Shown here: piece by piece, positions 22,147-33,819 of the stretch
Numbering within the stretch: position 1 is the stretch's first letter
Layout of the letters: the number at the start of each line of letters is the position of its first letter
NCBI RefSeq assembly: GCF_030463565.1
Contig: NC_134645.1
Location: 1,557,501 to 1,621,500, forward strand
Reading direction: 5' to 3'
DNA length: 64,000 nt
Source: Pelecanus crispus
Taxonomy: Eukaryota > Chordata > Aves > Pelecaniformes > Pelecanidae
The notes under the pieces: generated by a model
The model's input: the letters and a program-made list of their open reading frames with translations, nothing else
What the model was told of the DNA's origin: nothing
Databases searched by the model: none
Translations under genes and position numbers: made by a program

Positions 22147-25100
22147 CTAAAACGAGGAGAGAGAAGAGAGAGAAAACGAAGGCGACGGTGACTCTCATGG
22201 CCAGCACCGCCCCGGCGCCACCAGCCCCCCGCACCACGCCGCGCGGGTATTTCGGAGCGGCGAAGCCAAGCGTTTCACGAAGGAGGGAAGTAAACGCCGC
22301 GACCTGTCGTGTTCTCCTTCAATAAAGAGCTCTGTAATACTCAAAGGGCCGAAGCTGCCCACTCCCAGCCACGCTTGCCTTGAGAAAGGGCAAAAAAAAA
22401 GGGTGGGTAAAAAAAAAAGGGTGGGTGGGTAAAAAAGAGGGGGTAAAAAAAGAGGGGGTAAAAAAAGAGGGGGTAAAAAAAGAGGGGGTAAAAAAAGAGG
22501 GGGTAAAAAAAGAGGGGGTAAAAAAAGAGGGGGTAAAAAAAGAGGGGGTAAAAAAAGAGGGGGTAAAAAAAGAGGGGGTAAAAAAAGAGGGGGTAAAAAA
22601 AGAGGGGGTAAAAAAAGAGGGGGTAAAAAAAGAGGGGGTAAAAAAAGAGGGGGTAAAAAGAAAAAAGTAAAAAAAGGGTAAAAAGAAAAAAGTAAAAAAA
22701 GGGAGTAAATAAATAAATAGAAACCCCAATAAATAAAAAGACCAATCAATAAGTAGAAACCCCAATAAATAAATAAACAGAAACCCCAATAAATAAACAC
22801 CAATCAATAAACAGAAACCCCAATCAATAAACAGAAACCCCAATCAATAAACAGAAACCCCAATCAATAAACCCCAATAAACAAACAGAAACCCCAATAA
22901 ACAAACAGAAACCCCAATAAACAAACAGAAACCCCAATAAACAAACCCCAATAAACAAACCCCAATCAATAAACAGAAACCCCAATAAACAAACCCCAAT
23001 CAATAAACAGAAACCCCAATCAATAAACCCCAATCAATAAACAGAAACCCCAATCAATCAATAAACAGAAACCCCAATCAATCAATAAACAGAAACCCCA
23101 ATCAATAAACCCCAATCAATAAACAGAAACCCCAATCAATAAACCCCAATCAATAAACAGAAACCCCAATCAATAAACAGAAACCCCAATAAACAGAAAC
23201 CCCAATAAACAGAAACCCCAATCAATCAATAAACAGAAACCCCAATCAATAAACAGAAACCCCAATAAACAGAAACCCCAATAAACAGAAACCCCAATCA
23301 ATCAATAAACAGAAACCCCAATCAATAAACAGAAACCCCAATCAATAAATAAACAGAAACCCCAATAAATAAATAAACAGAAACCCCAATAAATAAACCC
23401 CAATCAATAAACAGAAACCCCAATCAATAAATAAGCAGAAACCCCCAATCAATAAACAGAAACCCCAATAAATAAACCCCAATCAATAAGCAGAAACCCC
23501 GATCAACAAGCAGAAGCCCCGATCAATGAAGAGCAAGCCCGCCCGCCAGCAGGCAGAGCGGCGCCGCCAGCGCGCAGCCCGGTGCCCGCCTGCGGTGCCA
23601 CGGCGCGGGGCTGAGCCCCGAGCGCTCCGGGCGCAACCGCGGCCCCACGCACGGCCAGCCGGCCACGGCCCGCGCAACGCTGCTCGCTGGGGCGAGGGAC
23701 CCGCGTACCACCACAGCGCGCAGCGACGACGCAAGGAGCGATCGCCAAACGAGCGTTTCTTTTCAAGCTTTTTTTTTTTTTTTGCCTTTTTTTTTGCCTT
23801 TTTTTTTTGCCTTTTTTTTTGCCTTTTTTTTTGCGCCTCTTTTCTTTGCCTTTTTTTTTGCGCCTCCTTTCTTTGCCTTTTTTTCTTGCGCCTCCTTTCT
23901 TTGCCTTTTTTTCTTGCGCCTCCTTTCTTTGCCTTTTTTTCTTGCGCCTCTTTTCTTTGCCTTTTCTTGCGCCTCTTTTCTTTGCCTTTTCTTGCGCCTC
24001 TTTTCTTTTCTGGCCTTTTTGGCCTTTTTTTTTTTGGCCTTTTGCCTTTTTTTTTGCCTCCCCTCTTCTTTTTTTGCCTCCCCTCTTCTTTTTTTGCCTC
24101 CCCTCTTCTTTTTTTGCCTCCCCTCTTCTTTTTTGCCTCCCCTCTTCTTTTTTTGCCTCCCCTCTTCTTTTTTTGCCTCCCCTCTTCTTTTTTTGCCTCC
24201 CCTCTTCTTTTTTGCCTCCCCTCTTCTTTTTTGCCTCCCCTCTTCTTTTTTTGCCTCCCCTCTTCTTTTTTGCCCTTCCCCCCCCCCTTTTTTTCCCCCC
24301 CCTCCCCCCCCCCCCCTTTTTTTAGGGCAAAAGCCCAAACATCCCCCTCTCCCTCTCTCCACCATCCCAAAGCAATCCAACTCAGCCTACATTCAGCGCA
24401 GTAAAACCACGCTTGTGCACGCCGCCGAGAGAGAAACGACGCTCTTCACGCCGACGTGCAACCTGCCCTCCCCGCTGCTACGGCGCGCGCGACGCGGGCG
24501 GTCCCGCGCCTCCCACCCTGGGCCATCCCCGCGCCCCAGAGCGCCGGCTCCCCCGCACGAGCGGGATTCACCCACCCGGGGGCCGCCCCAAACCCGCCCG
24601 CACGAGCTTTGCCGGGGCAAAGAGGGGGCCGGGCGGCGAGTTGAGTTGTCCCATTGCCCATCGTCTTGCCGGAGACGCGGTCCCCTGGGGCGTGACGCGC
24701 AGGGTGCACCGCCGGGGAACGTGCCGGGGAACACGTGGCTCCGAGCCGTCCGACAGCCCCGACCTGCCCGGCGAGTGCCGTTTGGGCAGGGCTTTTGGTT
24801 CCCCATTTCTACCCACGCGCTGAAAGGGCAAACCCCAGCGAGCGGCGGAGCCAGGCGTGCCGGTGAGGCGCCCTACCGACCCCTCTTGCCAAAACGCTCC
24901 GGCTCTGCAGAGCCCACCTTTGCTCCGGAGCGGCCGGACCGCTTGCAGAATGCAAAAAAAAAAAAAAAACACAAAAAAAACCAAACCCAACCTTTCCACG
25001 AAGCAACAACCGAGCGCATCGGGGACGAGAATTCTACAGCAATCGCTTAAACGCTCTGAAACCTCTTTTGTGGATGCGACGAGCAAGAAGGTGTCAGATG

Positions 25101-28100
25101 CTGATTGAGCCAGGTACAAAGTGTTTTTAGGGGTCACGCATGACGGTCTCTGCTCGCGTCATCTAACAAACAGGACGCGGTCCTCGGCGTTTCGGTTCTC
25201 TCTCCCCAGGGCGTCAGGTTGGAAGCTTGGCCGCAGCGCCGGGAACCACCTCCCGCCAGCTTCACGTTCCTGCTCATCGCAAACCTATCCCGGAAGGCGC
25301 CCAAAAGGGCTGGCCCGCGCTCCGAATTGAAGGCACCGCTCCGGGGAGGCGGCGGGGAGAAGGGGATGGTCGCGGCACGCGGCATTTTGGCCAGCCCTTC
25401 TGGGTCAGCTTGCCCCTAACCAGGCGCTTTCGGCTTTCCGCACGCCCGTAGGATCGGCTTGGCCCCTGCCTTTCAATGAAAAAATAGTCCTTATAACAAA
25501 AAACAACCAACCAAACAAATAAAAACCCCAAAAAACCAACCAAAAACCAAACCAAACCTAAAACCCCATATAAACCAAATAAAAAACCCCCCCAAAACCC
25601 CCCAAAAAAACCATAAAGAGGAGGTGTATTTGCATCCCGAGGGGATCAGCCTGGATGGGGAAGGTCGGAAGATGCGTGTTGCGGATTCGGGATAAAAAAA
25701 AGAAAAAGAGGAGGTATTTTGCATCCCGAGGGATCAGCCTGGATGGGGAAGGTCGGAAGATGCGCGTTGCGGATTCGGGATAAAAAAAAGAAAAAGAGGA
25801 GGTATTTTGCATCCCGAGGGGATCAGCCTGGATGGGGAAGGTCGGAAGACGCGTGTGCGGATTCGGGATAAAAAAAAAGAAAAAGAGGAGGTAGTTTGCA
25901 TCCCGAGGGATCAGCCTGGATGGGGAAGGTCGGAAGATGCGTGTTGCGGATTTGGTATAAAAAAAAAAAAAAAAAAAGAGGAGGTATTTTGCATCCCGAG
26001 GGATCAGCCTGGATGGGGAAGGTCGGAAGATGCGTGTTGTGGATTCGGGATAAAAAAAAGAAAAAGAGGAGGGTAGTTTGCATCCCGAGGGATCAGCCTG
26101 GATGGGGAAGGTCGGAAGATGCGCGTTGCGGATCGGGATTAAAAAAAAAAAAAAAAAAAAGGAGGTATTTTGCATCCCGAGGGATCAGCCTGGATGGGGA
26201 AGGTCGGAAGATGCGTGTTGCGGATAAAACGCAGTTTATCGCCGCTTTGTCGCGGGTCGGGAAAGCCAGAGGATTCGGGAACAAAGCAGAGCCGATGGAG
26301 CCGTCTCCAGCGAGGCGACGCAGAGAGGCTGCGCCGAAGGAGCTGAACCGCAGCAGCCTGGCACCCGTTTTGGGGGAGAGCCCCTGCCTGAAGGCATCCG
26401 CCAAGCGGCCCCTGGGAACGGCGAGGAAACGCGCTGCCGGAGTGGACTCACGAGCCGGGGGGAGGACGGATAAGGGATCCGGGCAGTCAGCATTTCAGCG
26501 CCGCCGCTGCTACCGAACGCGTTTCTGACTCCTCTTCCCACCGGCGAGCGCAAGGGCGAGCCGATGGACCAGAAACCCACATGCAGGAACACGCAGCCGT
26601 CAACAGCGCTCGGCAGGCGAGTTACCGGCTACGGTCGCTCGTCGGAAAACTGCTCTTACTTCATCTCGCTGGCTTGCTTTGTTTTGGGGGTTCTTCGTTG
26701 CTGTGGGTTTTGGGGTTGGGTTGTTTTTTTTGGGTTTTTTTTTTTGTGTTAGTGCCACCTCTTTATTTTTGTTGCAACACTCAAAGGTGAGAGAGTTGAC
26801 AGTCTTATAAATACACGCGTTTCAAAACAGCTCTGGCAGATTCTCTGCAAGACAAGCAAGTTTGCAGCCCAAGTCCATCCCTGTTTCTTATTTGCAACTA
26901 CGCCTGCACGCACGCGATCCTCGGCAGCCGGAATTTGGGAGCCGGGCACGGAAAGCCACTACGTTCGCTCCCTGCCTGTTTTTCCCCCAGCCGGGCACCG
27001 CTTCCAGAGAGGCTCTCCCAACACCACCCCCAAAAACCACCCCAACACACCCAAACCTTCGCTGCCTCTTCACTTTCAGAAGCTCCTTCCTCATTATCGT
27101 CAGGTCCAGCCGCAATCCAGCACCGCGCTTTACGGGCCCTGGGTGCTACGAAAGCTACTGCGAACTCCCGAAAACCTCAAGTGCCAGCTTAAGCGTTATT
27201 TTTAATTGATTTAATGACGCTGCAGCGGCAGACGACTCGCCGGCGCAGGCAGCACGCCCCTGCGTCCAGGCAAACACAGCCACCCGCGCATCCTTTTCTA
27301 CGTTTGAGGTAACGAAACATTCACCGCAGAACTAGTTTTCAGAGATGATTAAGCTTTTCCCTTTTAGAGACCGGTGCGTAAAGAAATGGAAAGTAAAAAG
27401 ACGAAAGTTACCCTTCTTCTGTAATAGGAGGCATTGAACTCGGCTCCGATGCGCCGCAGCTCCTGTGCGATCCAGATTCGGGGCTGGACGTCTTCCGCTA
27501 CCGAGTGCGACTGCCTCTGGGAAGCTGCAGGGAACCAAAACCAGAGTATTTGAAACAGGTGAAACACCAACAACAAATAAATACTCTATAAACTTGGCAA
27601 GAGCCAATGGACTACTACTATTTTTTTTTATGTATTATTACTATTTTTTGTAATTTTTTTTTTTAAATACCATTTCCTAGGAGTTGTGCAGGTGCCAGGC
27701 TGCGAGGGCCTGCGCGTGGCGCGCAGCGCAAATGGGACTTGTTGCATAAGATGTGCATCAGAGGAGAGGCTTTTATTCCTCACCATTTTTCTATGTGATT
27801 ATTAGGCTTTTGTTCATTTGGTTTTTTTGCTACAGGTTTCCCCTAAGGAGCATCTCCTCCAGCACATCCAAGCGTTGGTCCCCTCTTAAACCGGGAGGAA
27901 TGCCGAGACGCCACTCTCCAATTCCTTTCCCCTAGCAAAACCCTCTCTTCCCCCTCTTTCTAATAATTTTCTTTCTTGCCGGGACAGCAGCAACTTCAAT
28001 CTCACTACCTTAACAAACCTCTGTCTGGTTACTTTAACTGAATTCTCCCATTTCTTCCCCGAACAGTTCTGAAGCGCTCGCCGAGAAAAGGAAAATAATC

Positions 28101-31100
28101 GGTTTGGTCGTACTGAGAAGAAAGCCACGACTGGGTTTGTACGCCGAGGAACCACGCTTCCAGCAACCTGAAGGACTTTCCATCCGCGTGGACGCTCGCC
28201 TCTCAAAGAGCATCTTCCTGAGCTTTCGCGGAAAATAAACGCGACGCAAGAAAACCATGCTGGCTTATAAAGGGGGGGGGGGGGGGGGGGGGGGAGCTAA
28301 TGCATCAATTATACTGTACTTATCTCGGTCTCCATTTTAAGAAGTTATTAGGCATGTGATAAAGCCAGCGCAATCCCCCAAACACCCAAGGGGGGAAAGG
28401 AGCAGCCTGCGACCCCGGCAGGATCCCGTGCGGTACTTGCGTCGCCTCTTCCCGCTCCCGCAAACCCAAGTGCGGGATCCGAGCAAGAATCACAGCCTCA
28501 AAGGGAAAAAAAAAAAAAAAAAAACACCAAACCCCACCCAACACCAAACAACACAGAAACAAACAAACAAACAAACAAAAAAAACCCCAAAACAACCCCA
28601 CACAACCCAAAAAAAAAAACACCGCACAAAACAAAACAGAGCTTTTTGGCACGAGAGCTTAGAAAGAATCACAAGGGAATAGAAATAGCTTCCAATCTCA
28701 AAATATTCAAAGGATTAGTGGGGCAGTAAAAAAAAAAAAAAAAATTAAATAAAAGCCTGGCTCCAACCTGACTGGAAAATATATTTCCGAGCCAAACTAG
28801 CGCTGCTTGGCTCGGGGATCTGTTTTGTTTTCACGCTGTAGTAGCGCAGGAGTAGTACCCGCCGCCTGCCCGGGGACGGCCCCGGCGTATTTATTTTCCT
28901 CGCTGGTGAATGAAATGCGGCGCAGCCCTCGCGATACTCCACCCCGACGCTCCGGGAACGCAAACAGGATTTCTGCCAGGGCGGGGCGACCATCCGAAAT
29001 CCCACCGCCGTCACCAGAGCCAGCCCCGGGCTGCCTTTCCCAACAAGGGCTAAGCTGGGTGGGGAGGGGGAGACAAAAAAAAGGAGAAAAAAAAAAAAAA
29101 AAAAAAAGGAGATGGGACAAAAGGATGCAGAGAAGCCTGGGGATGCGGAGAACACTGCAAGGGGGAGAGGTACGGCTCCGTCGCCATCCTTCCCCCCTTC
29201 TCCATCCTTCCCCCCCTGCCCCAGCATCGCACCCAAGAGCTCATCCGCTCGAGAGATGAAGGCTGGGGTTGGTGGCTGAGAGCGAAATCGCGTTGAGGTT
29301 TTCAGAAAGGACTTTCTGTGGCGCTGCCGAACGGCGGTGTCAAAAGGGTCCAGTCATAACCGGTCCCAAAACCCGTCAGAGGTGCTTTCGGGGGGCCCCC
29401 CAGTCATACCGCGAGCCACCGACGGCGAGCCGGCTGCCGTGGGGACAAATTGGGGGAGGACGCCCGCGCCTCGCCGTAGAACCACGGGATGCTCCAGCCC
29501 GGGACGGGCACGGCAATGCCGCGGTCCCAGCCTGGAAGCAAAAGAAAAAGAAAAGAAAAAAAACCCAAAAAAAGAAAGAACAAACCAAAAACAAGACCAA
29601 AAACCAACCCCAAAGTGCACCTCCAGCCTCCAGGCACGCTCATCCAAAGCAACCCCAGGAGAAAACTTCCTTGGGGAACGGGTTCAGAGGAACCGCGCGC
29701 GAAGCTCGGGGAGAGAACGGCGGCGGCTCTGGATTGAGAGCAACAGGAACGCCAGCGCCAGCTCCTCGGCGCAAGGTCTCCCCCCCCTTAAATTGCACCT
29801 ACTGCACCCGCAGGATCTCCCTCGCAGGCAAGGAGAGCTTCGTGCTGCTTCTCCCCCCTCTTCCACAGCGCGGGAAGACGCACCGGGATCGGAACAGCCC
29901 GGGGAGAACCCATTTACGGAGTGCTCGCACCAAATACATCCCAAAAACCCAGGCGCGAACCCCGCGCTCCTGTGCCTTTAGGCAGGGCCGCTCTTGGAAC
30001 AAAAAAAAAAAAACCCAACCATGAAGAGCCACAGACTTGAAATATTCGTCCAAAATTCACACATCCACGCGACCGGAGGCATCCCGCGATTCCCCAGGGT
30101 TGCCTCCGCTTTTTTTTTTTTTTTTTTTTTTTGTGCCTGGCAGGGGCACCCTCAGCGCTTAATTATTATTTGGGCTGTCGCCGCTGCAAACTTTGGGAAG
30201 GTTTTACGATGTTCGGAAGAGGCAGCTTCGGGGCAGAGCGTGAGCTTTGCTGGACCAGCCTTGGAAACAGCCCGGCGCTGCCCACGGGAGAGGCCGAGAG
30301 CACCTACGGCACACAAACCGCTCTCGCTCGCAGGAAACGCCTGTTTATTAATTATTATTATTATTATTAAAAGCCACTTGCTTGCGCTTCCTAGCAAAGC
30401 CAGTGCCTTGCGGCAGATAAAAATCAGCACGCAAAAAACACAAACAACAACAACAAAAAAAATTATACCCTTGGCTTCCTTGCAGAGGGACCGGCCCGTT
30501 TCCGCGCGGAAACTCAACGGCACGCATCCGGCGGGACGCTGCCCAAGGCGCAAAGCCGCGGCCCTTTCTCGAGGCGAGCCGCGCAGTAAAGCCACGGCCT
30601 GGGAGTCGCAGCCCCTGAGCGGGGATAAAACAGCTCCGCAGATCCGCGCTGCCGGCTTAATCGTGTTTGAGAGTAGCCAAGGGTCCCGTTTAAATAGCTC
30701 GAGGATTTTTCCATTTGCTTATACTTGTTTAGGATGATGCCCGTAGCAACAATAACAGAACAAAGGCTCCAGTAAAACCAGCATTCCAACAGCTCTCCTA
30801 CGGCGATGAAAAAGCAGAAGTAAAAAAAAAAAAAAAAAATCAGGGAAAACTTCTTCCTGGAGCACCAAAAAAAAAAAAAAAAAGTCACTCGCTGCTAAAA
30901 CATTGGCTGCGGCTCTCCCTGCCGAGGAACTCCAGCATCCTTGCCCTGCTGTGCCACGTGTGTTTGCGCTACACGAGGTTGTGAAACTTGCATTAAGCTG
31001 TAATTACTGCAATAATGTCAGAAAAAAATCTTTCCTAAGGGCATATTACAGCAAGCCCTCTGCAGCTGTAACCACAGCCATTAACCAGGGAGGCAAAAAA

Positions 31101-31720
31101 ACAACAACAACAAAAAAAAAAAACCAACCCCCCCCCCACAAAAAAAAAAAAAAATTATGTTTTGATCATGTAAAGCTTGGAGTTGGTGCTTGTTATCCCC
31201 GGAGGAGCGCTACCGAGGCGGTACCTGCCTCGCGGGAGCGCGCCCGCCTTCTCCCGGTTCCTTGCAGAAGTTGAAAGGTTTCTTGCAGAAGTTGAAAGGT
31301 TTCCCCCAATTAAGGGGTTATTAACGCCGAGAGGCGAAAGGCATCGCCGGACGGCTCGAGCGGCTCCGGCAGGCACGGCTTCTCCGCCGCTAGAGCCTTC
31401 AAGCCAGCCTCACCTGGCAAGCCGCACGAAAACACGCGCCCGCCCGCCACCGCGCCGCTGCCCAGCGCCAAACCGCAGGTTTCGCCAAAACCAAGCGGGA
31501 GCTTTCCGACCCCCGAGCACCTACGGCACCACGCGGCTCGGCCGAGGAAGAAACGGGAGCGGAAGGAACGACGGGTGCGAAGGCGCTTACCTCGCAGCGG
31601 CGCGCGCGAAGGCGGGCGAGAAGCGAGCCCTGCCTGGGAAGCTGGCTCAAACATCTTTGCCCCCTCCTTCCCAAGCAGGGACAGACCTATCCCGGAAAAG
31701 GAATAAAAGCGGGAATAATG

Positions 31721-31752
<32 letters not shown>

Positions 31753-33819
31753 CGCTGGATGAGCGGGGGTTCGCCGGCAGCACGTTCGCTCGGCGGGCCC
31801 GGCCAGCTCGCAGACACCCCGTGCCGCCGGCCGCACGGCCAGCCCGCCGCCGGCCCCGAATCGGGCAGGTTGCCCGCCGCCGGCCCCCCGTGCGCCCCAC
31901 GGCTCGCCCTGGCACGGGCTCAAGGCCGCGGCGGGGCCTTTCGCAACCGCCTGGCAGGTGAGGGCGGGCGGCGGGGGTGACGGCGGGCGGCAGCGGGGCA
32001 GGGCGCGGCATGGACCCCCCCCCACCGCACCTCCGCCTTGCTCCGGCACGGGGGGGTGCTCGCCCACCGCCAGCATCCCCAAAAGGTGACGGGGGGGTGC
32101 TCGCCTGCCGCCAGCATCCCCAAAAGGTGACAACGGGGTGCTTGCCCACTGCCAGCATCCCCAAAAGGTGACTGGGGGGTGCTCGCCTGCCGCCAGCATC
32201 TGGCACAGGGGGGTGCTCGCCCGCCACCAGCATCCCCAAAAGGTGACGGGGGGGTGCTCGCCCGCCGCCAGCATCCCCAAAAGGTGACGGGGGGGTGCTC
32301 GCCCGCCGCCAGCATCCCCAAAAGGTGACGGGGGGGTGCTCGCCCGCCGCCAGCATCTGGCACAGGGGGGTGCTCGCTCACCGCCAGCATCCCCAAAAGG
32401 CGACGGGGGGGTGCTCGCCCGCCGCCAGCATCTGGCACAGGGGGGTGCTCGCTCACCGCCAGCATCCCCAAAAGGCGACGGGGGGGTGCTCGCCCGCCGC
32501 CAGCATCCCCAAAAGGCGACGGGGGGGGTGCTCGCCTGCTGCCAGCATCCCCAAAAGGCGACGGGGGGGGGTGCTCGCCTGCTGCCAGCATCCCCAAAAG
32601 GTGACAACGGGGTGCTTGCCCGCTGCCAGCATCCCCAAAAGGTGACGGGGGGGTGCTCGCCTGCCGCCAGCATCCCCAAAAGGTGACGGGGGGGTGCTCG
32701 CCTGCCTCCAGCATCCCCAAAAGGTGACGGGGGGGTGCTTGCCCACTGCCAGCATCCCCAAAAGGTGACTGGGGGGTGCTCGCCTGCCGCCAGCATCTGG
32801 CACAGGGGGGTGCTCGCCCACCGCCAGCATCCCCAAAAGGTGACGGGGGGTGCTCAGCCACCGCCAGCATTCGGCACGGGGGGGTGCTCGCCCGCCACCA
32901 GCATCCCCAAAAGGTGACGGGGGGGTGCTTGCCTGCCGCCAGCATCTGGCACAGGGGGGTGCTTGCCCACCACCAGCATCCCCAAAAGGTGACGGGGGGG
33001 TGCTCGCCCGCCGCCAGCATCTGGCACAGGGGGGTGCTTGCCCAGTACCAGCATCCCCAAAAGGTGACGGGGGGGTGCTCAGCCACTGCCAGCATTCGGC
33101 ACGGGGGGGTGCTCGCCCACCACCAGCATCCCCAAAAGGCGACGGGGTCCAGCACGGGGGGGTGCTCGCCCACCACCAGCATCCCCAAAAGGTGAGGGGG
33201 TCCGGCACGGGGGGGGGGGTGCTCGCCCGCCGCCAGCATCCCCAAAAGGCGACGGCGGGATGCGGGAAGCGCTGCCGCAGGTGCGCGGCGTCGCCGGGAG
33301 GACGAGGAAAAGCTGCGTTTTGCGCCTCGGGAAGGAAGGACAGGCAGGTGGAGGCGCGGGAGGCGTCGCCGGCGGGCGGGGGGCGACGGCGGGGGCGGTT
33401 TTGCGCGCTCGGGCGGGCGCAGCCCCCCACTTTACCCCCCTTCCCCCCCAAAAAAGCACCTTACCCATGGCGCTGAGGCAGTGGTTGACGGCCTGGCAGG
33501 GCGGGCTGGGGGTCTGCGTGGCCTTGTCGCAGCTGAGGGGCGCGGGGCTGCGCTCGGCGTCGAAGGAGAAGTAGCCGCTGGAGGAGCGCGACAGCAGCGG
33601 CGACCTCCGCAGGAAGATGAAGAAGGGCGAGCGGGTGGCGATGGGGCCGGGGCTGGCGGGCGGGCCCCGCGGCGGAGGCCCCGCCGTGGCGCTGGCGGCG
33701 GAGCCGGGCAGGGCGGCGGGAGCCCCGGGGCGCAGCTGCGCGGCCGGGCCCGGCCCCTCCGCCGCCGCCAGCCGCTCGCCGTCGCGTCGCGCCTTCGCCT
33801 CAGGGGGCTGCTTGGCCAT
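22072..33819 (-). CDS. BCL2L11: BCL2L11 (BIM), BH3-only pro-apoptotic protein, three coding exons
   Basis: The spliced frame joins 33819-33465, 27524-27412 and 22146-22072, giving 180 residues. The segments match vertebrate BIM throughout: start [12 protein letters not shown], the proline-rich region around [33 protein letters not shown], the dynein-light-chain motif DKATQT (residues 98-103), the BH3 helix [11 protein letters not shown] (135-145) and a hydrophobic C-terminal tail ending IWRMR. BIM binds pro-survival BCL2 proteins and activates BAX/BAK at the outer mitochondrial membrane. The splice sites are ATGG|GTAAGG, CTGCAG|CTTC, AGG|GTAACT and TTTTAG|GCTTTC, and the phases fit with no remainder. 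Human BIM-EL has 198 residues; the region between the N-terminus and ASPGP is shorter here. Oddities are Ala146 in place of the BH3 Asp and a diverged tail. The non-coding exon 1 was not located. Identification is secure. Confidence 0.95.
22390..22660. repeat. 15-bp purine-rich minisatellite in BCL2L11 intron 3
   Basis: About 15 near-identical copies of TAAAAAAAGAGGGGG with a strict 15-bp period from 22441, preceded by looser copies with GGGTGGG. The plus strand is almost pure purine with a G5 run per unit, so it has G-quadruplex and triplex potential. In the BCL2L11 pre-mRNA it reads as (CCCCCTCTTTTTTTA)n, ending about 240 bases upstream of the terminal exon. Confidence 0.95.
22690..23525. 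repeat. Minisatellite (CAATAAACAGAAACCC type) in BCL2L11 intron 3
   Basis: About 50 units of 12-28 bp made from combinations of CAATCAATAAACAGAAACCC, CAATAAACAGAAACCC and CAATAAACCC. The combinatorial structure suggests expansion by slippage among a few submotifs. Confidence 0.93.
23768..24295. repeat. Polypyrimidine minisatellite in BCL2L11 intron 3
   Basis: The first half has (TTTGCGCCTCCTTTC)-like units with TTTTTTTTGCC. From about 24050 it becomes regular copies of TTTTTTTGCCTCCCCTCTTC with a period of about 20 bp. Apart from one G per unit the plus strand is pure pyrimidine. The reverse complement (GAAGAGGGGAGGCAAAAAAA) resembles the purine array at 22390-22660, so the two are imperfect inverted repeats. 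Confidence 0.93.
24296..25617. other. BCL2L11: BCL2L11 intron 3, single-copy part
   Basis: Intronic DNA of mixed composition. A C-run lies at about 24278-24317, and an A-rich AACCAAAC-type low-complexity stretch at about 25490-25612. Open frames here have no splice-site support. Confidence 0.5.
25620..26230. repeat. Seven-copy 88-93 bp tandem repeat in BCL2L11 intron 3
   Basis: The phrase GCATCCCGAGG recurs at 25632, 25721, 25809, 25898, 25991, 26080 and 26172. Each unit continues GATCAGCCTGGATGGGGAAG and GTCGGAAGATGCG and ends in an A-rich tract of variable length, which explains the small period differences. Copies are over 90% alike by eye, so the expansion is recent. Confidence 0.95.
26231..27411. 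other. BCL2L11: BCL2L11 intron 3 next to the BH3 exon
   Basis: Single-copy intronic sequence without other recognisable features. Confidence 0.5.
27412..27524 (-). CDS. BCL2L11: BCL2L11 BH3-domain exon
   Basis: 113 bases encoding the end of codon 119 to residue 156. The acceptor is TTCCCTGCAG|CTTCC and the donor is AGAAGAAGG|GTAACT. It reads [15 protein letters not shown], then [15 protein letters not shown], then NASYYRRR. The BH3 helix is otherwise as in mammals, but the LxxxGD core reads LRRIGA: codon 146 is GCC (Ala) where BH3 proteins have Asp. The region joining to exon 2 (ATGG|CTTCC) has the same split codon as in human. Confidence 0.95.
27525..32034. other. BCL2L11: BCL2L11 intron 2, mostly single-copy
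   Basis: Intronic DNA with many homopolymer tracts: a pure G-run at about 28272-28294, A-runs followed by CAAACAAACAAA at about 28500-28620, T-runs at about 30110-30132, ATT repeats at about 30345-30370 and A-runs near 31110-31155 and 31723-31751. No exon or RNA gene is recognised. Confidence 0.5.
32035..33250. repeat. 41-bp GC-rich minisatellite in BCL2L11 intron 2
   Basis: About 30 units with core GGGGGGGTGCTCGCCCGCCG, CCAGCATCCCCAAAAGGTGA. A shorter variant unit ends CCAGCATCTGGCACAG and another CATTCGGCACG. Each unit carries a G6-G8 run on the plus strand. The array stops about 215 bases from the exon 2 donor site. Long open frames on both strands are repeat artefacts. Confidence 0.95.

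Noticed and set aside
22195-24404. Lysine/glutamate-rich and phenylalanine/proline-rich open frames in the BCL2L11 intron
   Set aside because: They translate purine and pyrimidine simple repeats, with the same peptide motifs over and over, and lie between confirmed BCL2L11 exons.
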